A stretch of DNA of 44,478 bases from Lysobacterales bacterium (GTDB taxonomy: Bacteria; Pseudomonadota; Gammaproteobacteria; Xanthomonadales; Marinicellaceae). Location: assembly GCA_026982315.1 (NCBI GenBank), contig JALSHI010000062.1, positions 1 through 44,478 on the forward strand, read 5' to 3'. The stretch's first letter is position 1. Each line of letters starts with the position of its first letter. The notes beneath the pieces were generated by a model. That model saw only the letters and a program-made list of their open reading frames with translations. It had not been told where the DNA came from and searched no databases. Both the position numbers and the translations under genes were made by a program. Below, in pieces: positions 6,718 through 15,319 of the stretch.

Positions 6718-7794
6718 TCAATAGTGTTCCTGTGGCGGAATGCGTTTGGCCGGGTCTTGATATTCGGTGTCCACCGGATGCCCTTTGTCGGGGTCAAAAC
6801 GCACCACGCGGTTCTTGTTGTTTTCCCACAGCACATAGTTCAGGTCCACTTTGCCGCTGTGCAGGTTGATAAACTGCCAGCCGGTGGCGTCGCGTTCAAA
6901 GAAGGGATCAGCCCGGTTCATGGGTACAGTCAGCTTGGGAATATGGCTAACACCCTGGGCATAGCTGGCCGGGTAAGGCCAGGGCCAGGCTGTGGCCATC
7001 ACAGAGTGGAAGCTGATGTTGTCGATTTGGTTATACTGGATTTGATGCACATGGCCATAAAGGACAGTGGCCTTTTTATAAGGTTTGAGCAAGGCGTGGA
7101 TTTTTTCGGCGTCTTCGGTCCAGAAATTCCAGCCCTTGTAGATCTTTTGCAAGGGGGAATGGGACAGAACCACCACTGGCGTGTCGTGGGCCACGCCTGC
7201 CAGATCTTTTTTCATCCAGCGACGCTGTTCCTCGCCAACCATAAACGGTGAGCCATTGGGATTGTCCAGCCGGGCCATTTGCTTCATGCGGTCCATGCCG
7301 GTTTTCCAGTTTTTGTGCATCCAGTCTTTATAGGTCAGGATGCTGTTAAGAACGATAAAGTGCACGCCCTTGTGATCAAAACTGTAATGATCCGGCCCCA
7401 GGCGTTTGCGCCAGTGCGCACCCAGATCAACATAATAGTCATGCTCACCCATGACATATTTGACCGGTGCGCGTAAACCACTGAGCATATCCAGGGCATG
7501 GTCGATTTCCTCGGGTTTGCCCAGTTGCGCCAGATCGCCGCCGTAGACAATAAAATCCGGCTTTGGGTCCATCAAGTTGGCTTCGGCCACGGCTCGCTTG
7601 AGTCCCTGATCCCAATTGCGCACAAACTCTTTGCCTTTGATATGGGTGATGTGCGAATCGGAGATAAAGCCAAAGGTGAAGTTTTGCGGATGGTCTTTGC
7701 CGAAAGCGATTTCCACCAGGCTGACAGGCAGGCTGGCTGCGGCCACAAAAGCGCCGCTGCGCTGGATAAATTGACGTCTATTGAGTTTTTTCAT
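6718..7794 (-). CDS. Tat-exported calcineurin-like metallophosphoesterase
   Basis: 358 residues. The N-terminus has a twin-arginine signal (NRRQFIQRSG, residues 5-14) with an Ala-rich core, so the protein is folded and metal-loaded before export. The metallophosphoesterase motifs appear in order: DSH at 46-48, GGDLAQ at 85-90, GEHD at 116-119, SHSPL at 211-215 and GHVH at 247-250. The third motif is normally GNH(D/E); here Asn is Glu117, replacing a metal ligand. The substrate cannot be inferred. The gene overlaps the upstream MauG-like gene by 4 bases (ATGA) and is followed within 10 bases by the cytochrome gene, so it is co-translated with two haem proteins. This pairing implies a joint periplasmic task. 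Confidence 0.88.
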   Translation of the reverse strand: MKKLNRRQFIQRSGAFVAAASLPVSLVEIAFGKDHPQNFTFGFISDSHITHIKGKEFVRNWDQGLKRAVAEANLMDPKPDFIVYGGDLAQLGKPEEIDHALDMLSGLRAPVKYVMGEHDYYVDLGAHWRKRLGPDHYSFDHKGVHFIVLNSILTYKDWMHKNWKTGMDRMKQMARLDNPNGSPFMVGEEQRRWMKKDLAGVAHDTPVVVLSHSPLQKIYKGWNFWTEDAEKIHALLKPYKKATVLYGHVHQIQYNQIDNISFHSVMATAWPWPYPASYAQGVSHIPKLTVPMNRADPFFERDATGWQFINLHSGKVDLNYVLWENNKNRVVRFDPDKGHPVDTEYQDPAKRIPPQEHY

Positions 7795-9002
7795 GGGGTG
7801 TTTCCTCCCGCGGTAGAAGCGCTTTGATGTATTCCCGCTTGTTTGGCTTGGGCAGCCTGTTTGGCGATTTCCGGACTGGTCAGGCTTTCCAGAAATGCCA
7901 CCAGGTCGGCTTTTTCCTGTTCAGTGAGATTGAGAGGCTTGATGCCGCCGCTTAGGAAGGGCGTCACCGGGTCATCCGGATTAACCCGTCCGCCGTTGTT
8001 GTAAAAGTCCACGACATCCTCCAGGGTTTGCAGGGAACCGTCGTGCATGTAGGGGAATGTCAGGGCGACGTTGCGCAAGGTGGGGGTCTTGAAAGCGCCG
8101 ACGTCACTGAAGTCTTCGGTGATGACAAAACGCCCCAGCTCTGAAATTTCCTTATCGCTGAGCACGGCCTTGTCAATAAATTCCAGGGCTTTTTTCTCAT
8201 CGGCCTGCTGATGTTTCATGCGCAGGAATTTTTCGGCGATTTCCGGCTCGCGTCCGGCGATGGCTTTGAAGCCGATACCAATGTTGTGGAATTTACTGTC
8301 AGTAAACAGAGCCTGCGTGTGTTCAAGTGTGTGGCAAGAAGCGCAACGGGCCTTCACCCGGAACAGCGCCAGTCCGCGCTTCTGGCTGTCGGTCAGGGCA
8401 TTCTCCTCGCCGCCATACTGATAGCGGTCGAAAGGAGAGTTGCCGGCGATGACCGTCCGTTCAAAGGCGGCAATGGCTTTGGCCACATGGTCCTCGGTGA
8501 TGTGCTCCGGGCTGGTGCCAAAGACTTTCCTGAACTGTTTGCGGTAGTCCCTGTCATTACGAATGATTTCCAGTATGGGCTCATGGTTGGGCAGGCCGCC
8601 TTCCACCGGGTTGATGGGCGGTTGTTTGGCTTGCCCTTCCAGGTCCGGCTCGCGGCCGTCCCAGAACTGGCTTTTCATATAGGCCGCGTTGATGACTGTG
8701 GGCGCGTTTCGGGTGCCGGTTAGTCCCTGAAACCCCTTGGATACAGGCAGGTTGTCGGTAAACGCTTTTTCTGGCGCATGGCATGTGGCGCACGATACCT
8801 TGCCGTCAGCGCTGAAGCGGGTATCGTGATACAGCTTATCGCCCAGGGCGATTTTTTCCGGTGTCTGTGGGTTGTCTGCCGGTATGGGGACCGGCGGCAA
8901 GCCCAGGGGTGGCCTGTTTGACTCGGTGGCCAGGGTTGGGCCACTGAACATGGCGCCTGCCAATGCCGTGCTCAGTGCCAGAATGATGGGTTTGTGTTTC
9001 AT
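7791..9002 (-). CDS. MauG/CcpA-family diheme enzyme
   Basis: 403 residues with a signal peptide (cleavage near LATES, about residue 26). The c-haem sites are CATCH at 71-75 and CASCH at 220-224. The conserved Trp of SQFWDGREPD (Trp114) lies between the haem domains. The segment before KTPTLRN is DVGAF, with no Met. In classical peroxidases a Met at this point ligates the high-potential haem, so the protein looks more like the MauG branch, whose members oxidise Trp or Tyr residues of partner proteins. It is the first gene of a three-gene operon with the metallophosphoesterase and the cytochrome. An AAGGGGAT ribosome site precedes the ATG. The C-terminal 25 residues are an Ala/Gln-rich tail. 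A simple peroxidase role remains possible. Confidence 0.88.
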   Translation of the reverse strand: MKHKPIILALSTALAGAMFSGPTLATESNRPPLGLPPVPIPADNPQTPEKIALGDKLYHDTRFSADGKVSCATCHAPEKAFTDNLPVSKGFQGLTGTRNAPTVINAAYMKSQFWDGREPDLEGQAKQPPINPVEGGLPNHEPILEIIRNDRDYRKQFRKVFGTSPEHITEDHVAKAIAAFERTVIAGNSPFDRYQYGGEENALTDSQKRGLALFRVKARCASCHTLEHTQALFTDSKFHNIGIGFKAIAGREPEIAEKFLRMKHQQADEKKALEFIDKAVLSDKEISELGRFVITEDFSDVGAFKTPTLRNVALTFPYMHDGSLQTLEDVVDFYNNGGRVNPDDPVTPFLSGGIKPLNLTEQEKADLVAFLESLTSPEIAKQAAQAKQAGIHQSASTAGGNTP

Positions 9003-9086
9003 GGTTAAATCCCCTTGAGTTGATTAACAAAACAGCCATCCCTGGAAGGAACCAGCCGCTTCCGTGCCGCCAAACATGTCGTTTGC

Positions 9087-9113
9087 AAAAAAAGCCGGCA
9101 TATCAGCCGGCTT
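9087..9113 (-). terminator. intrinsic terminator of dps
   Basis: The stem AAGCCGGC (9092-9099)/GCCGGCTT (9106-9113) is followed on the minus strand by a T-run (A-run at 9087-9093). It ends the dps transcript before the MauG-like operon. Confidence 0.85.
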
Positions 9114-9124
9114 GTTTCTCTGTT

Positions 9125-9601
9125 TTATTCTTCCAAAAGACTGCGAAGCATCCAGGCGGCTTTTTCATGCACCTGCATTCGGCCCACCAGCAAGTCCACG
9201 GTGGGTTGGTCGTTGGCTTCTTCAGCCATGGGCAGCAGTTCTCTGGCGGTGCGTACAACCGTCTCGTTGTCTTCAACCAGGTTGCGAACCATCTCGCTGG
9301 CGCCAGGATGGCCCGTTTCCTCTTCAATGCGGGTGAGTGTGGAAAAAGCCTGATAGGAACCGGGCGCTGGCTCTCCCAGGGTGCGGATGCGCTCGGCGAT
9401 TTCATCGATCGCCAACGCCAATTCGGTGTACTGTTGTTCGAACAGAGCATGCAGCGTGGTAAACTGCCAGCCGGTCACGTTCCAGTGATAATTGTGGGTT
9501 TTGAGATACAGCGTGTAGCTGTCTGCCAGCAATCGGCTCAGGCCGGCGGCGATGCGTTTACGTTCGTTTTCGTTGATGCCAATGTTGATTGGTGAGTTCA
9601 T
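9125..9601 (-). CDS. dps: Dps ferritin-like DNA-protection and iron-storage protein
   Basis: A 158-residue ferritin-like subunit. The family signature KTHNYHWNVTGWQFTTLHALF (residues 34-54) holds the ferroxidase His, and IDEIAERIRTLGEPAPGS (66-83) supplies the acidic side of the inter-subunit iron site. Dps dodecamers oxidise Fe(II) with hydrogen peroxide and shield DNA under stress or starvation. The N-terminus is short and has few Lys residues, so DNA binding may be weak. AGGAGCT precedes the ATG. It is divergent from mtnN. On the minus strand it is followed by the diheme-enzyme operon, which fits a peroxide and iron theme, although a terminator separates them. Confidence 0.96.
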   Translation of the reverse strand: MNSPINIGINENERKRIAAGLSRLLADSYTLYLKTHNYHWNVTGWQFTTLHALFEQQYTELALAIDEIAERIRTLGEPAPGSYQAFSTLTRIEEETGHPGASEMVRNLVEDNETVVRTARELLPMAEEANDQPTVDLLVGRMQVHEKAAWMLRSLLEE

Positions 9602-9670
9602 GGTGAGCTCCTGTTTTTTATGATGTTTTCAGTCTACGCCGGTACTTTCAGCGAGTAAAGCGGATAATTT

Positions 9671-9696
9671 CGAATGCGGTATTCGCCAAAAGCGAA
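9671..9696. promoter_or_regulatory. overlapping short inverted repeats in the dps-mtnN gap
   Basis: CGAAT (9671-9675)/ATTCG (9681-9685) overlaps TTCGC (9682-9686)/GCGAA (9692-9696). The site is 70 bases upstream of the dps start and 56 bases upstream of mtnN. It could be an operator for dps, but the arms are only 5 bp. Confidence 0.25.
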
Positions 9697-9751
9697 CATG
9701 GCAAGGCAGGCGTTTTTGAAGATAACCAGCCATTACAGATGAGGGAAAAAT

Positions 9752-10489
9752 ATGTCACCTATCGGTATCATTGCCGCCATGGAGGAAGAAATATGTCATC
9801 TTCGCGCCATGCTGACAGAGCAAACAGCAGCCATCCATGCAGGTATTACTTTTTACTCCGGCCACATGCCTTTGCAAGGTGGTTGTCAGCGCCCGGTGGT
9901 GCTGGCCCAGTCGGGTATTGGCAAGGTCAATGCCGCGCTCACCACGCAGTTAATGATTGACCGTTATGATGTTGATTTGATCGTGAATACCGGCTCAGCT
10001 GGCGGGCTGGGAAAATCCCAGCAGATCGGGGATTTCGTGGTGGCGCGGCAGCTTTGTCATCACGATATTGATGTGACCTTGTTGGGCGTTGCGCCCGGGG
10101 AATTGCCTGGCTTACCACGCTATTACGATGTCAAGACAGAATATATTGAGTTGTTGCATGCAATAGCCAGTCAGCAACATATTCCATACCACACGGGGGT
10201 GATTGCAACCGGGGAATCCTTTATTTATCGTCCGGAGCAAGTGGCCTATATCACACGGCATTTTACAGATGTGATTGCCTGCGAAATGGAAGCGGCAGCC
10301 GTGGCGCAGGTGGCGTTTCTCAATCAGGTGGATGTCGTGGTGATTCGCAGTTTGTCTGATATTGCCGGGCAAACCGCAGAAATCAATTTCGCCAAATACC
10401 TTGACCTGGCATCCCGGCGGTCATCACAGCTGGTCAGGGCGTTTTTAAGCCGTCTTTCTTCATCGGCTGAAAGCGTTGGGGTAGAATAA
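9752..10489 (+). CDS. mtnN: 5'-methylthioadenosine/S-adenosylhomocysteine nucleosidase
   Basis: A 245-residue cytosolic enzyme that hydrolyses S-adenosylhomocysteine and methylthioadenosine to free adenine. This recycles by-products of methylation and polyamine synthesis. Family motifs: GIIAAMEEE at the N-terminus (catalytic Glu), QSGIGKVNAALTT near 55-67, VNTGSAGGL near 79-87, CEMEAAAVAQVA near 174-185 and RSLSDIAG, whose Asp is the catalytic acid. AGGG precedes the ATG. The gene stands alone between dps and the M1 aminopeptidase. Confidence 0.93.
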   Translation: MSPIGIIAAMEEEICHLRAMLTEQTAAIHAGITFYSGHMPLQGGCQRPVVLAQSGIGKVNAALTTQLMIDRYDVDLIVNTGSAGGLGKSQQIGDFVVARQLCHHDIDVTLLGVAPGELPGLPRYYDVKTEYIELLHAIASQQHIPYHTGVIATGESFIYRPEQVAYITRHFTDVIACEMEAAAVAQVAFLNQVDVVVIRSLSDIAGQTAEINFAKYLDLASRRSSQLVRAFLSRLSSSAESVGVE

Positions 10490-10592
10490 GCGGCTTCTTG
10501 GTCGTCTTTATCTCTTTTTTGGTTGATGTCATCAAAGCGACTTGAGTCGATTTTATCCACGCACTGATTTTTGCTTAACCCGGGACAAGTTT

Positions 10593-12569
10593 ATGAAGCT
10601 GAAAAAAAGAAATCTTCTGCAGCCATCCATTGGGCGAACATTAGTTGTTTGTTGCTTGTTTCTTGGTATTGTGGTGCTGGCCGGTTGTGGCTCCCTGCCC
10701 ATGCGGCAGTCTGCCGCCGAAGTTCGCCCCGGTGTGGATTATCACTCATTTTCCAACCCGGGCGCGGTGCGTGTCGAGCATGTTGACCTGGATCTCAAAG
10801 CCGATTTTCAGCAGAAAATTTTGACCGGCACTGCCACTTTGACCGTCAAACGGCAGCAACCTGATGCCAAAAAGCTGGTTTTGGACACCCGTGACCTGAG
10901 CATTGAAAGCGTGGAGGATGTGACCGCGGGTGGGACTGCCGGTGCCAAGCCATTGAAATGGCGCTGGGGACATTCCGATACCGTGCTGGGGCGGGCGCTG
11001 GAGATCAGCTTGCCGAAAAAAACCGCAGACGCACAGGCAGAAAAAATCCGCATCCGCTACCACACCACGCCCCAGGCCACCGGTTTGCAGTGGTTGGAGA
11101 AGGCACAAACCGCCAGTCAGAGCATGCCCTTCCTGTTCAGCCAAAATGAGGCCATACACGGGCGTAGTTGGATCCCCTTGCAGGACACCCCACAAGTGCG
11201 GCAAACCTATCACGCCACCATCATGGTACCAACTGGCATGCGCGTGGTAATGAGCGCCAAAACAGTGACCGAAAAACCACAACAGGGATTTTTTGAGTTT
11301 GACATGCCCCAACCAATCCCTTCTTATTTGATTGCATTGGCAGCTGGTGACCTGAAGACCGGCACGCTGGGCCCCAGAAGCCGTGTTTTTGCCGAAAAAC
11401 CCTATCTGAAAGCAGCGGTGAACGAATTTTCCGATATGGAGGCCATGATCCAGGCGGGAGAAAAACTCTACGGCCCCTATCGGTGGGATGAGTACAATTT
11501 ATTGATTTTGCCCCCCAGCTTTCCGTTTGGCGGCATGGAAAATCCGCGTGTCTCCTTTATTACGCCTACTGTGCTGGCCGGTGACAAGTCTCTGGTATCA
11601 CTGATTGCCCACGAGCTGGCGCATTCCTGGTCGGGTAACCTGGTGACCAATGCCAGCTGGCGGGACTTATGGCTGAATGAAGGGTTTACCACCTATTTTG
11701 AATCGCGCATTACCGAGGCCGTGTATGGTGCGGATCTGGCCAATATGCAGGCAGTTCTGCAGTGGCAGGCGCTGGAAAAGGAATTGCAGGAACTGCCGCC
11801 GGAAGCCCAGGTGCTGGCGCGGGATTTGCGGGGACGTGACCCGGATGAAGCATTCACCGATGTGCCTTATGCCAAAGGCCGCTTTTTTCTTGAGCGTCTG
11901 GAACAAGCCTACGGACGGTCGGTTTTTGACACATTTTTGCGCAAGTGGTTTAACAGTCATGCGTTTCAAAGCGCAACCACCGAGGACTTTGTCGAATTTG
12001 TGCGAAACAATTTGCTGGGCACGCAACCCCCGCACCGAACAGGTATCAGCATGGGTGAGGTCAAGCGCTGGATATATCGCCCAGGCATGCCTCACACCTT
12101 TATTAAACCGGCCTCCAGGTCTTTATATAAGGTGCAGCAATGGCGTGACGCCTTTGTGAACCACAATTTGCCAGCAGAAAAGCTACCCGCGAAGCCATGG
12201 ACAACGCAAGAGTGGCTGTATTTCCTGAATAACCTTCCCGCCACCATTGGTCAGGAGCGCATGGCGCAGCTCGACAAAGTGTGGAATTTGACTCAAACGC
12301 ACAACAGTGAAATCGCCCATAGCTGGTTGTTGCTGGCGATCAAGAATCATTACCAGCCAGCTTATGACCGTTTGCAGGACTATTTACGGCACATTGGCCG
12401 CCGCAAACTGATTGTTCCGCTTTACAAAGCCATGCTGGAAGACCCCGAATTGAGAAATCAGGCCCTGGCCATTTATCAACAAGCCAAGCCAGGCTATCAT
12501 CACTTGACCCGGACGAGCGTGGAAAACCTGATTAAAAGCACGGCAGAAACGACCAATAGCCAGAAATAA
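10593..12569 (+). CDS. M1-family aminopeptidase (LTA4 hydrolase-like), lipoprotein
   Basis: 658 residues. An N-terminal lipoprotein signal has its lipobox LAGC at 29-32, so the enzyme is probably anchored in the cell envelope. GGMEN at 313-317 binds the substrate amino terminus. The zinc site is HELAH (340-344) with Glu363 in LNEGF. The order of N-terminal beta domain, catalytic domain and C-terminal helical domain (FVNHNLPAEKL.AKPWTTQEW near 530-550) matches bacterial leukotriene A4 hydrolase homologues, which remove N-terminal residues from peptides. The start is the ATG at MKLKKRN, because the lipoprotein signal begins there; an in-frame TTG 51 bases upstream adds a non-signal-like stretch. 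It probably digests periplasmic or imported peptides. Confidence 0.92.
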   Translation: MKLKKRNLLQPSIGRTLVVCCLFLGIVVLAGCGSLPMRQSAAEVRPGVDYHSFSNPGAVRVEHVDLDLKADFQQKILTGTATLTVKRQQPDAKKLVLDTRDLSIESVEDVTAGGTAGAKPLKWRWGHSDTVLGRALEISLPKKTADAQAEKIRIRYHTTPQATGLQWLEKAQTASQSMPFLFSQNEAIHGRSWIPLQDTPQVRQTYHATIMVPTGMRVVMSAKTVTEKPQQGFFEFDMPQPIPSYLIALAAGDLKTGTLGPRSRVFAEKPYLKAAVNEFSDMEAMIQAGEKLYGPYRWDEYNLLILPPSFPFGGMENPRVSFITPTVLAGDKSLVSLIAHELAHSWSGNLVTNASWRDLWLNEGFTTYFESRITEAVYGADLANMQAVLQWQALEKELQELPPEAQVLARDLRGRDPDEAFTDVPYAKGRFFLERLEQAYGRSVFDTFLRKWFNSHAFQSATTEDFVEFVRNNLLGTQPPHRTGISMGEVKRWIYRPGMPHTFIKPASRSLYKVQQWRDAFVNHNLPAEKLPAKPWTTQEWLYFLNNLPATIGQERMAQLDKVWNLTQTHNSEIAHSWLLLAIKNHYQPAYDRLQDYLRHIGRRKLIVPLYKAMLEDPELRNQALAIYQQAKPGYHHLTRTSVENLIKSTAETTNSQK

Positions 12570-12582
12570 AGTGGAAAACGAC

Positions 12583-12611
12583 TGGGCAAAGGCCGTGTTT
12601 TGGGCTAAAAT
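12583..12611 (+). promoter_or_regulatory. possible promoter of the rpsP operon
   Basis: TGGGCA (12583-12588) and TAAAAT (12606-12611) are separated by 17 bp. They lie about 95 bases upstream of rpsP, directly after the M1 aminopeptidase stop. The match to the housekeeping sigma consensus is 4 of 6 in the first box and 5 of 6 in the second. Confidence 0.4.
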
Positions 12612-12704
12612 GGCCGGCTTTTAGCGGAGTCCTGTTTGCCGTGGGCAAGTGTTGGCTCCGTTTTTATCTTAACGAAAGACTGGCTAAAGTTTAGAGGCAT
12701 ACAC

Positions 12705-12965
12705 ATGGTAACAATTCGTTTGTCACGTCACGGTGCGAAGAAAACCCCCTTTTATCACATCGTTGTGGCCGATTCCCGCAGCAAGCGCGATGGCCGCAGC
12801 CTGGAAAAGGTGGGGTTTTACAATCCGGTGGCGCGCGGCAAGGATGAGGCGTTGCGCATCAACCTGGAACGGGTTGACCACTGGTTGGGCCTGGGTGCGC
12901 AAATGTCCGACCGTGTCAAGGATCTGGTCAAGCGCGCCAGAAAGGAAACCGCCAAGGCGGCTTGA
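12705..12965 (+). CDS. rpsP: 30S ribosomal protein S16
   Basis: An 86-residue ribosomal protein starting [20 protein letters not shown], diagnostic of S16, with the family block [18 protein letters not shown]. It is a small-subunit assembly protein. The ATG before VTIRLS is chosen by homology, and AGAGG lies upstream; longer in-frame starts are upstream noise. It heads the conserved rpsP-rimM-trmD-rplS operon. Confidence 0.97.
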   Translation: MVTIRLSRHGAKKTPFYHIVVADSRSKRDGRSLEKVGFYNPVARGKDEALRINLERVDHWLGLGAQMSDRVKDLVKRARKETAKAA

Positions 12966-13020
12966 TTGAGTTGCCGGTGGCCATGGTAGCCGCAGGCAGT
13001 CCTACGCAGTACGAATCCCC

Positions 13021-13512
13021 ATGCAGGACAAGCCGGTTTTAATAGGATCGATTTCCGGTTGTCATGGGGTGCGTGGCTGGCTCAAGGTCTACTCATACAC
13101 CCGCCCGCGGGAAAATATTACCCGTTACCGGCGTTGGCTGATTGATGGACAGTTGTATCGAGTCAAGGCGACCAAGCATGGCAAAAGCGTCATTGCGAAA
13201 ATCGAAGGCATTGATGATCGCGATGCGGCCGCCAGGCTCGTGGGCAAGGAGATTTACCTGCCGCGCACCAGTTTGCCCGCACTGGAAGAAGGGCAGTATT
13301 ACTGGAATGACCTGATTGGCATGGATGTGGTGAATGTCGAAGGCGATGCCTTTGGCACGGTTTCGAAATTGCTGGAAACCGGAGCCCATGATGTACTGGT
13401 CATAGAGGGCGAAGACCGGCAGCGGCTGGTGCCCTTTGTCATGGACGTTTATATCAAAAACGTGGATTTTGACAATAACACAATTCACGTTGACTGGCAT
13501 CGGGATGACTGA
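13021..13512 (+). CDS. rimM: ribosome maturation factor RimM
   Basis: 163 residues. The N-terminal RimM domain (GSISGCHGVRGWLKVYSYT) is followed by a PRC-barrel domain with the YYWNDLIGMDVVN block near 95-107. It binds S19 and helps 16S rRNA 3'-domain processing in the 30S subunit. The 55-base gap from rpsP holds no clear Shine-Dalgarno, so translation may be weaker or coupled. Its stop overlaps the trmD start by one base (TGATG). Confidence 0.96.
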   Translation: MQDKPVLIGSISGCHGVRGWLKVYSYTRPRENITRYRRWLIDGQLYRVKATKHGKSVIAKIEGIDDRDAAARLVGKEIYLPRTSLPALEEGQYYWNDLIGMDVVNVEGDAFGTVSKLLETGAHDVLVIEGEDRQRLVPFVMDVYIKNVDFDNNTIHVDWHRDD

Positions 13513-14216
13513 TGAAAATCACCATCATCACCCTGTTTCCGGAAATGATTCACCAGGTGTTGTCCTGGGGCGTTGTTGGCAAGGCGATTGAGAACGGAAC
13601 TATTGCACTGCAAACTGTCAATCCCCGTGATTTCGCCAACAACAAACACAATACGGTGGACGACCGCCCTTTTGGCGGTGGTGCCGGTATGGTCATGATG
13701 TATGACCCGCTGGAGCGGGCCTTGCAGAGTCTCAAGACCAGTGCGCCGGTCACATTTATGAGTCCCCAGGGAAAACGGCTTGACCAGAATCTGGTTAACC
13801 GAATGGCCACCCGAAAGGAACTGGTATTGCTGTGCGGGCGCTATGAAGGCGTCGACCAGCGGTTCCTGGACAAATACGTCGATGAAGAAATCTCGCTGGG
13901 GGATTTCGTTATCAGTGGTGGCGAACTGGCCGCAGCAGTCCTAACCGATGCGGTGGCCAGACAAATTCCCGGCGTGCTGGGCGATGCAGAATCGGCGCTG
14001 AGTGATTCATTCATGCAGAACCGGTTGGGTTATCCCCAGTACACCCGTTCAGAGAAACTGGGGCACCAGGGCGTGCCAGCTGTTTTGCTGAGCGGTGATC
14101 ATGCGGCTATCCGAGCCTGGCGGGCAAGCGAGTCCGAGCGCATCACGCGTGCCAAACGGCCGGACCTGCTAATGGCCGATGCCGCGCTAAATGGCGAAAC
14201 CTCTGGGCAGAAGTGA
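13512..14216 (+). CDS. trmD: tRNA (guanine37-N1)-methyltransferase
   Basis: A 234-residue SpoU/TrmD trefoil-knot enzyme that methylates G37 next to the anticodon and so prevents frameshifting. Hallmarks: ITLFPEMI at the start, [16 protein letters not shown] near 53-68, the knot segments [13 protein letters not shown] and [16 protein letters not shown], and [13 protein letters not shown] near the end. It is translationally coupled to rimM and precedes rplS by about 43 bases. Confidence 0.97.
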   Translation: MKITIITLFPEMIHQVLSWGVVGKAIENGTIALQTVNPRDFANNKHNTVDDRPFGGGAGMVMMYDPLERALQSLKTSAPVTFMSPQGKRLDQNLVNRMATRKELVLLCGRYEGVDQRFLDKYVDEEISLGDFVISGGELAAAVLTDAVARQIPGVLGDAESALSDSFMQNRLGYPQYTRSEKLGHQGVPAVLLSGDHAAIRAWRASESERITRAKRPDLLMADAALNGETSGQK

Positions 14217-14259
14217 CCCATGTTTTGGCTGTTCCATTAACGAGACAAAGGAAAAAGCG

Positions 14260-14646
14260 ATGAGTGACATTATCAAACAACTCGAAGCAGAGCAAATGAA
14301 CCGGGACATCCCCGATTTTAATCCGGGTGACACAGTGGTTGTCGGTGTCAAAGTCAAGGAAGGCAAGCGTGAGCGGGTTCAGCGTTTTGAAGGCGTTGTA
14401 ATCGCCAAGAAAAATCGCGGCCTTAATTCTGCTTTTACGGTGCGCAAGATTTCCCATGGTGTGGGTGTTGAGCGTGTTTTTCAGACCTATAGCCCGATGA
14501 TCGACAGCATTGAAATCAAGCGCCGTGGCGATGTGCGTCGCGCCAAGCTGTACTATCTGCGTGGACGGGAAGGCAAGGCGGCCCGTATCAAGGAAAAACT
14601 GGTCAGAAAAGACAGCAAATCCGCCAATGCCAAGGCAAGTCAATAA
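14260..14646 (+). CDS. rplS: 50S ribosomal protein L19
   Basis: 128 residues, with the L19 blocks [36 protein letters not shown] and [21 protein letters not shown]19 sits at the 30S-50S interface. The ATG preceded by a purine-rich AAAGGAAAAA leader is used, since in-frame codons upstream overlap the end of trmD. The C-terminus has a basic Lys/Ala/Ser tail about 12 residues longer than the roughly 115-residue enteric L19. Confidence 0.97.
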   Translation: MSDIIKQLEAEQMNRDIPDFNPGDTVVVGVKVKEGKRERVQRFEGVVIAKKNRGLNSAFTVRKISHGVGVERVFQTYSPMIDSIEIKRRGDVRRAKLYYLRGREGKAARIKEKLVRKDSKSANAKASQ

Positions 14647-14673
14647 CATCATCGCATTAATGAGGACAATATC

Positions 14674-14910
14674 ATGGCCAGAGTATGTCAGGTAACCGGT
14701 AAAAAACCCATTACGGGCAACAATGTGTCGCATGCCCAAAACAAAACCAAGCGTCGCTTTTTGCCCAACCTTCAGTATCATCGTTTTTGGGTTCCCAGCG
14801 AAAACCGTTGGGTCAGACTGCGGGTTTCCGCCAAGGGAATGCGCATTATTGACAAGAAAGGCATCGAAGCGGTGCTGGAAGACATGAGAAAACGTGGAGA
14901 GAAGGTGTAA
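14674..14910 (+). CDS. rpmB: 50S ribosomal protein L28
   Basis: 78 residues beginning [20 protein letters not shown], with the [14 protein letters not shown] block of L28. GAGGAC lies upstream. It follows rplS by 27 bases and rpmG follows it by 2. In many relatives rpmB-rpmG forms a separate operon; here it is joined to the trmD operon. Confidence 0.97.
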   Translation: MARVCQVTGKKPITGNNVSHAQNKTKRRFLPNLQYHRFWVPSENRWVRLRVSAKGMRIIDKKGIEAVLEDMRKRGEKV

Positions 14911-14912
14911 TC

Positions 14913-15068
14913 ATGCGCGATAAAATCAAATTGGTTTCTTCTGCCGGTACCGGTTATTACTACACCACCGACAAGAACAAAAAAAACACCCCGGATAAAC
15001 TGCAATTCAAAAAGTATGACCCGGTGGTTCGCAAACACGTGATTTTCAAAGAAGCGAAAATCAAGTAA
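14913..15068 (+). CDS. rpmG: 50S ribosomal protein L33
   Basis: A 51-residue protein, [20 protein letters not shown] onward, ending FKEAKIK, with the [15 protein letters not shown] block of L33. No CxxC zinc ligands are present, so this is the zinc-independent form. It is the last gene of the ribosomal run and is followed within 20 bases by a strong terminator. Confidence 0.96.
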   Translation: MRDKIKLVSSAGTGYYYTTDKNKKNTPDKLQFKKYDPVVRKHVIFKEAKIK

Positions 15069-15086
15069 TTGCCATATCCGGTGATT

Positions 15087-15120
15087 GCACAAAAGCCCGT
15101 CTGTTGACGGGCTTTTGTGC
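15087..15120 (+). terminator. strong intrinsic terminator after rpmG
   Basis: GCACAAAAGCCCGTC (15087-15101) pairs perfectly with GACGGGCTTTTGTGC (15106-15120) around TGTT, with the U-run inside the 3' arm. It ends the rpsP-to-rpmG transcript. The following 200 bases to tldD hold no credible gene. Confidence 0.9.
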
Positions 15121-15319
15121 ATCAGGGGCGCCTTTCCCGGTTTTTACCTGATTCGACCGTGGTTCCTTGAATCCACAGCAATCATGCCACCAGGAAGGGG
15201 CCTTTTTGTTGCGGAACCGGCTGCGTTTTCTGCGGTCGAAAGCCCGCATGGAGAGCGTCCGTTTGCCTTCCTTTCTTAATAGATGACCGCAAGAGTGATA
15301 TAGGCCTGGAGAGATACCG

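Noticed and set aside
1-9002. Link between HvfA, MauG-like enzymes and kynA as a kynurenine/copper system like MbnH/MbnP
   Set aside because: No MbnP-like partner is seen, the genes are separately transcribed, and kynA makes free kynurenine; proximity alone is not enough.
15085-15279. Possible small gene in the rpmG-tldD gap
   Set aside because: It begins inside the terminator, has no ribosome site and no similarity I can recognise.
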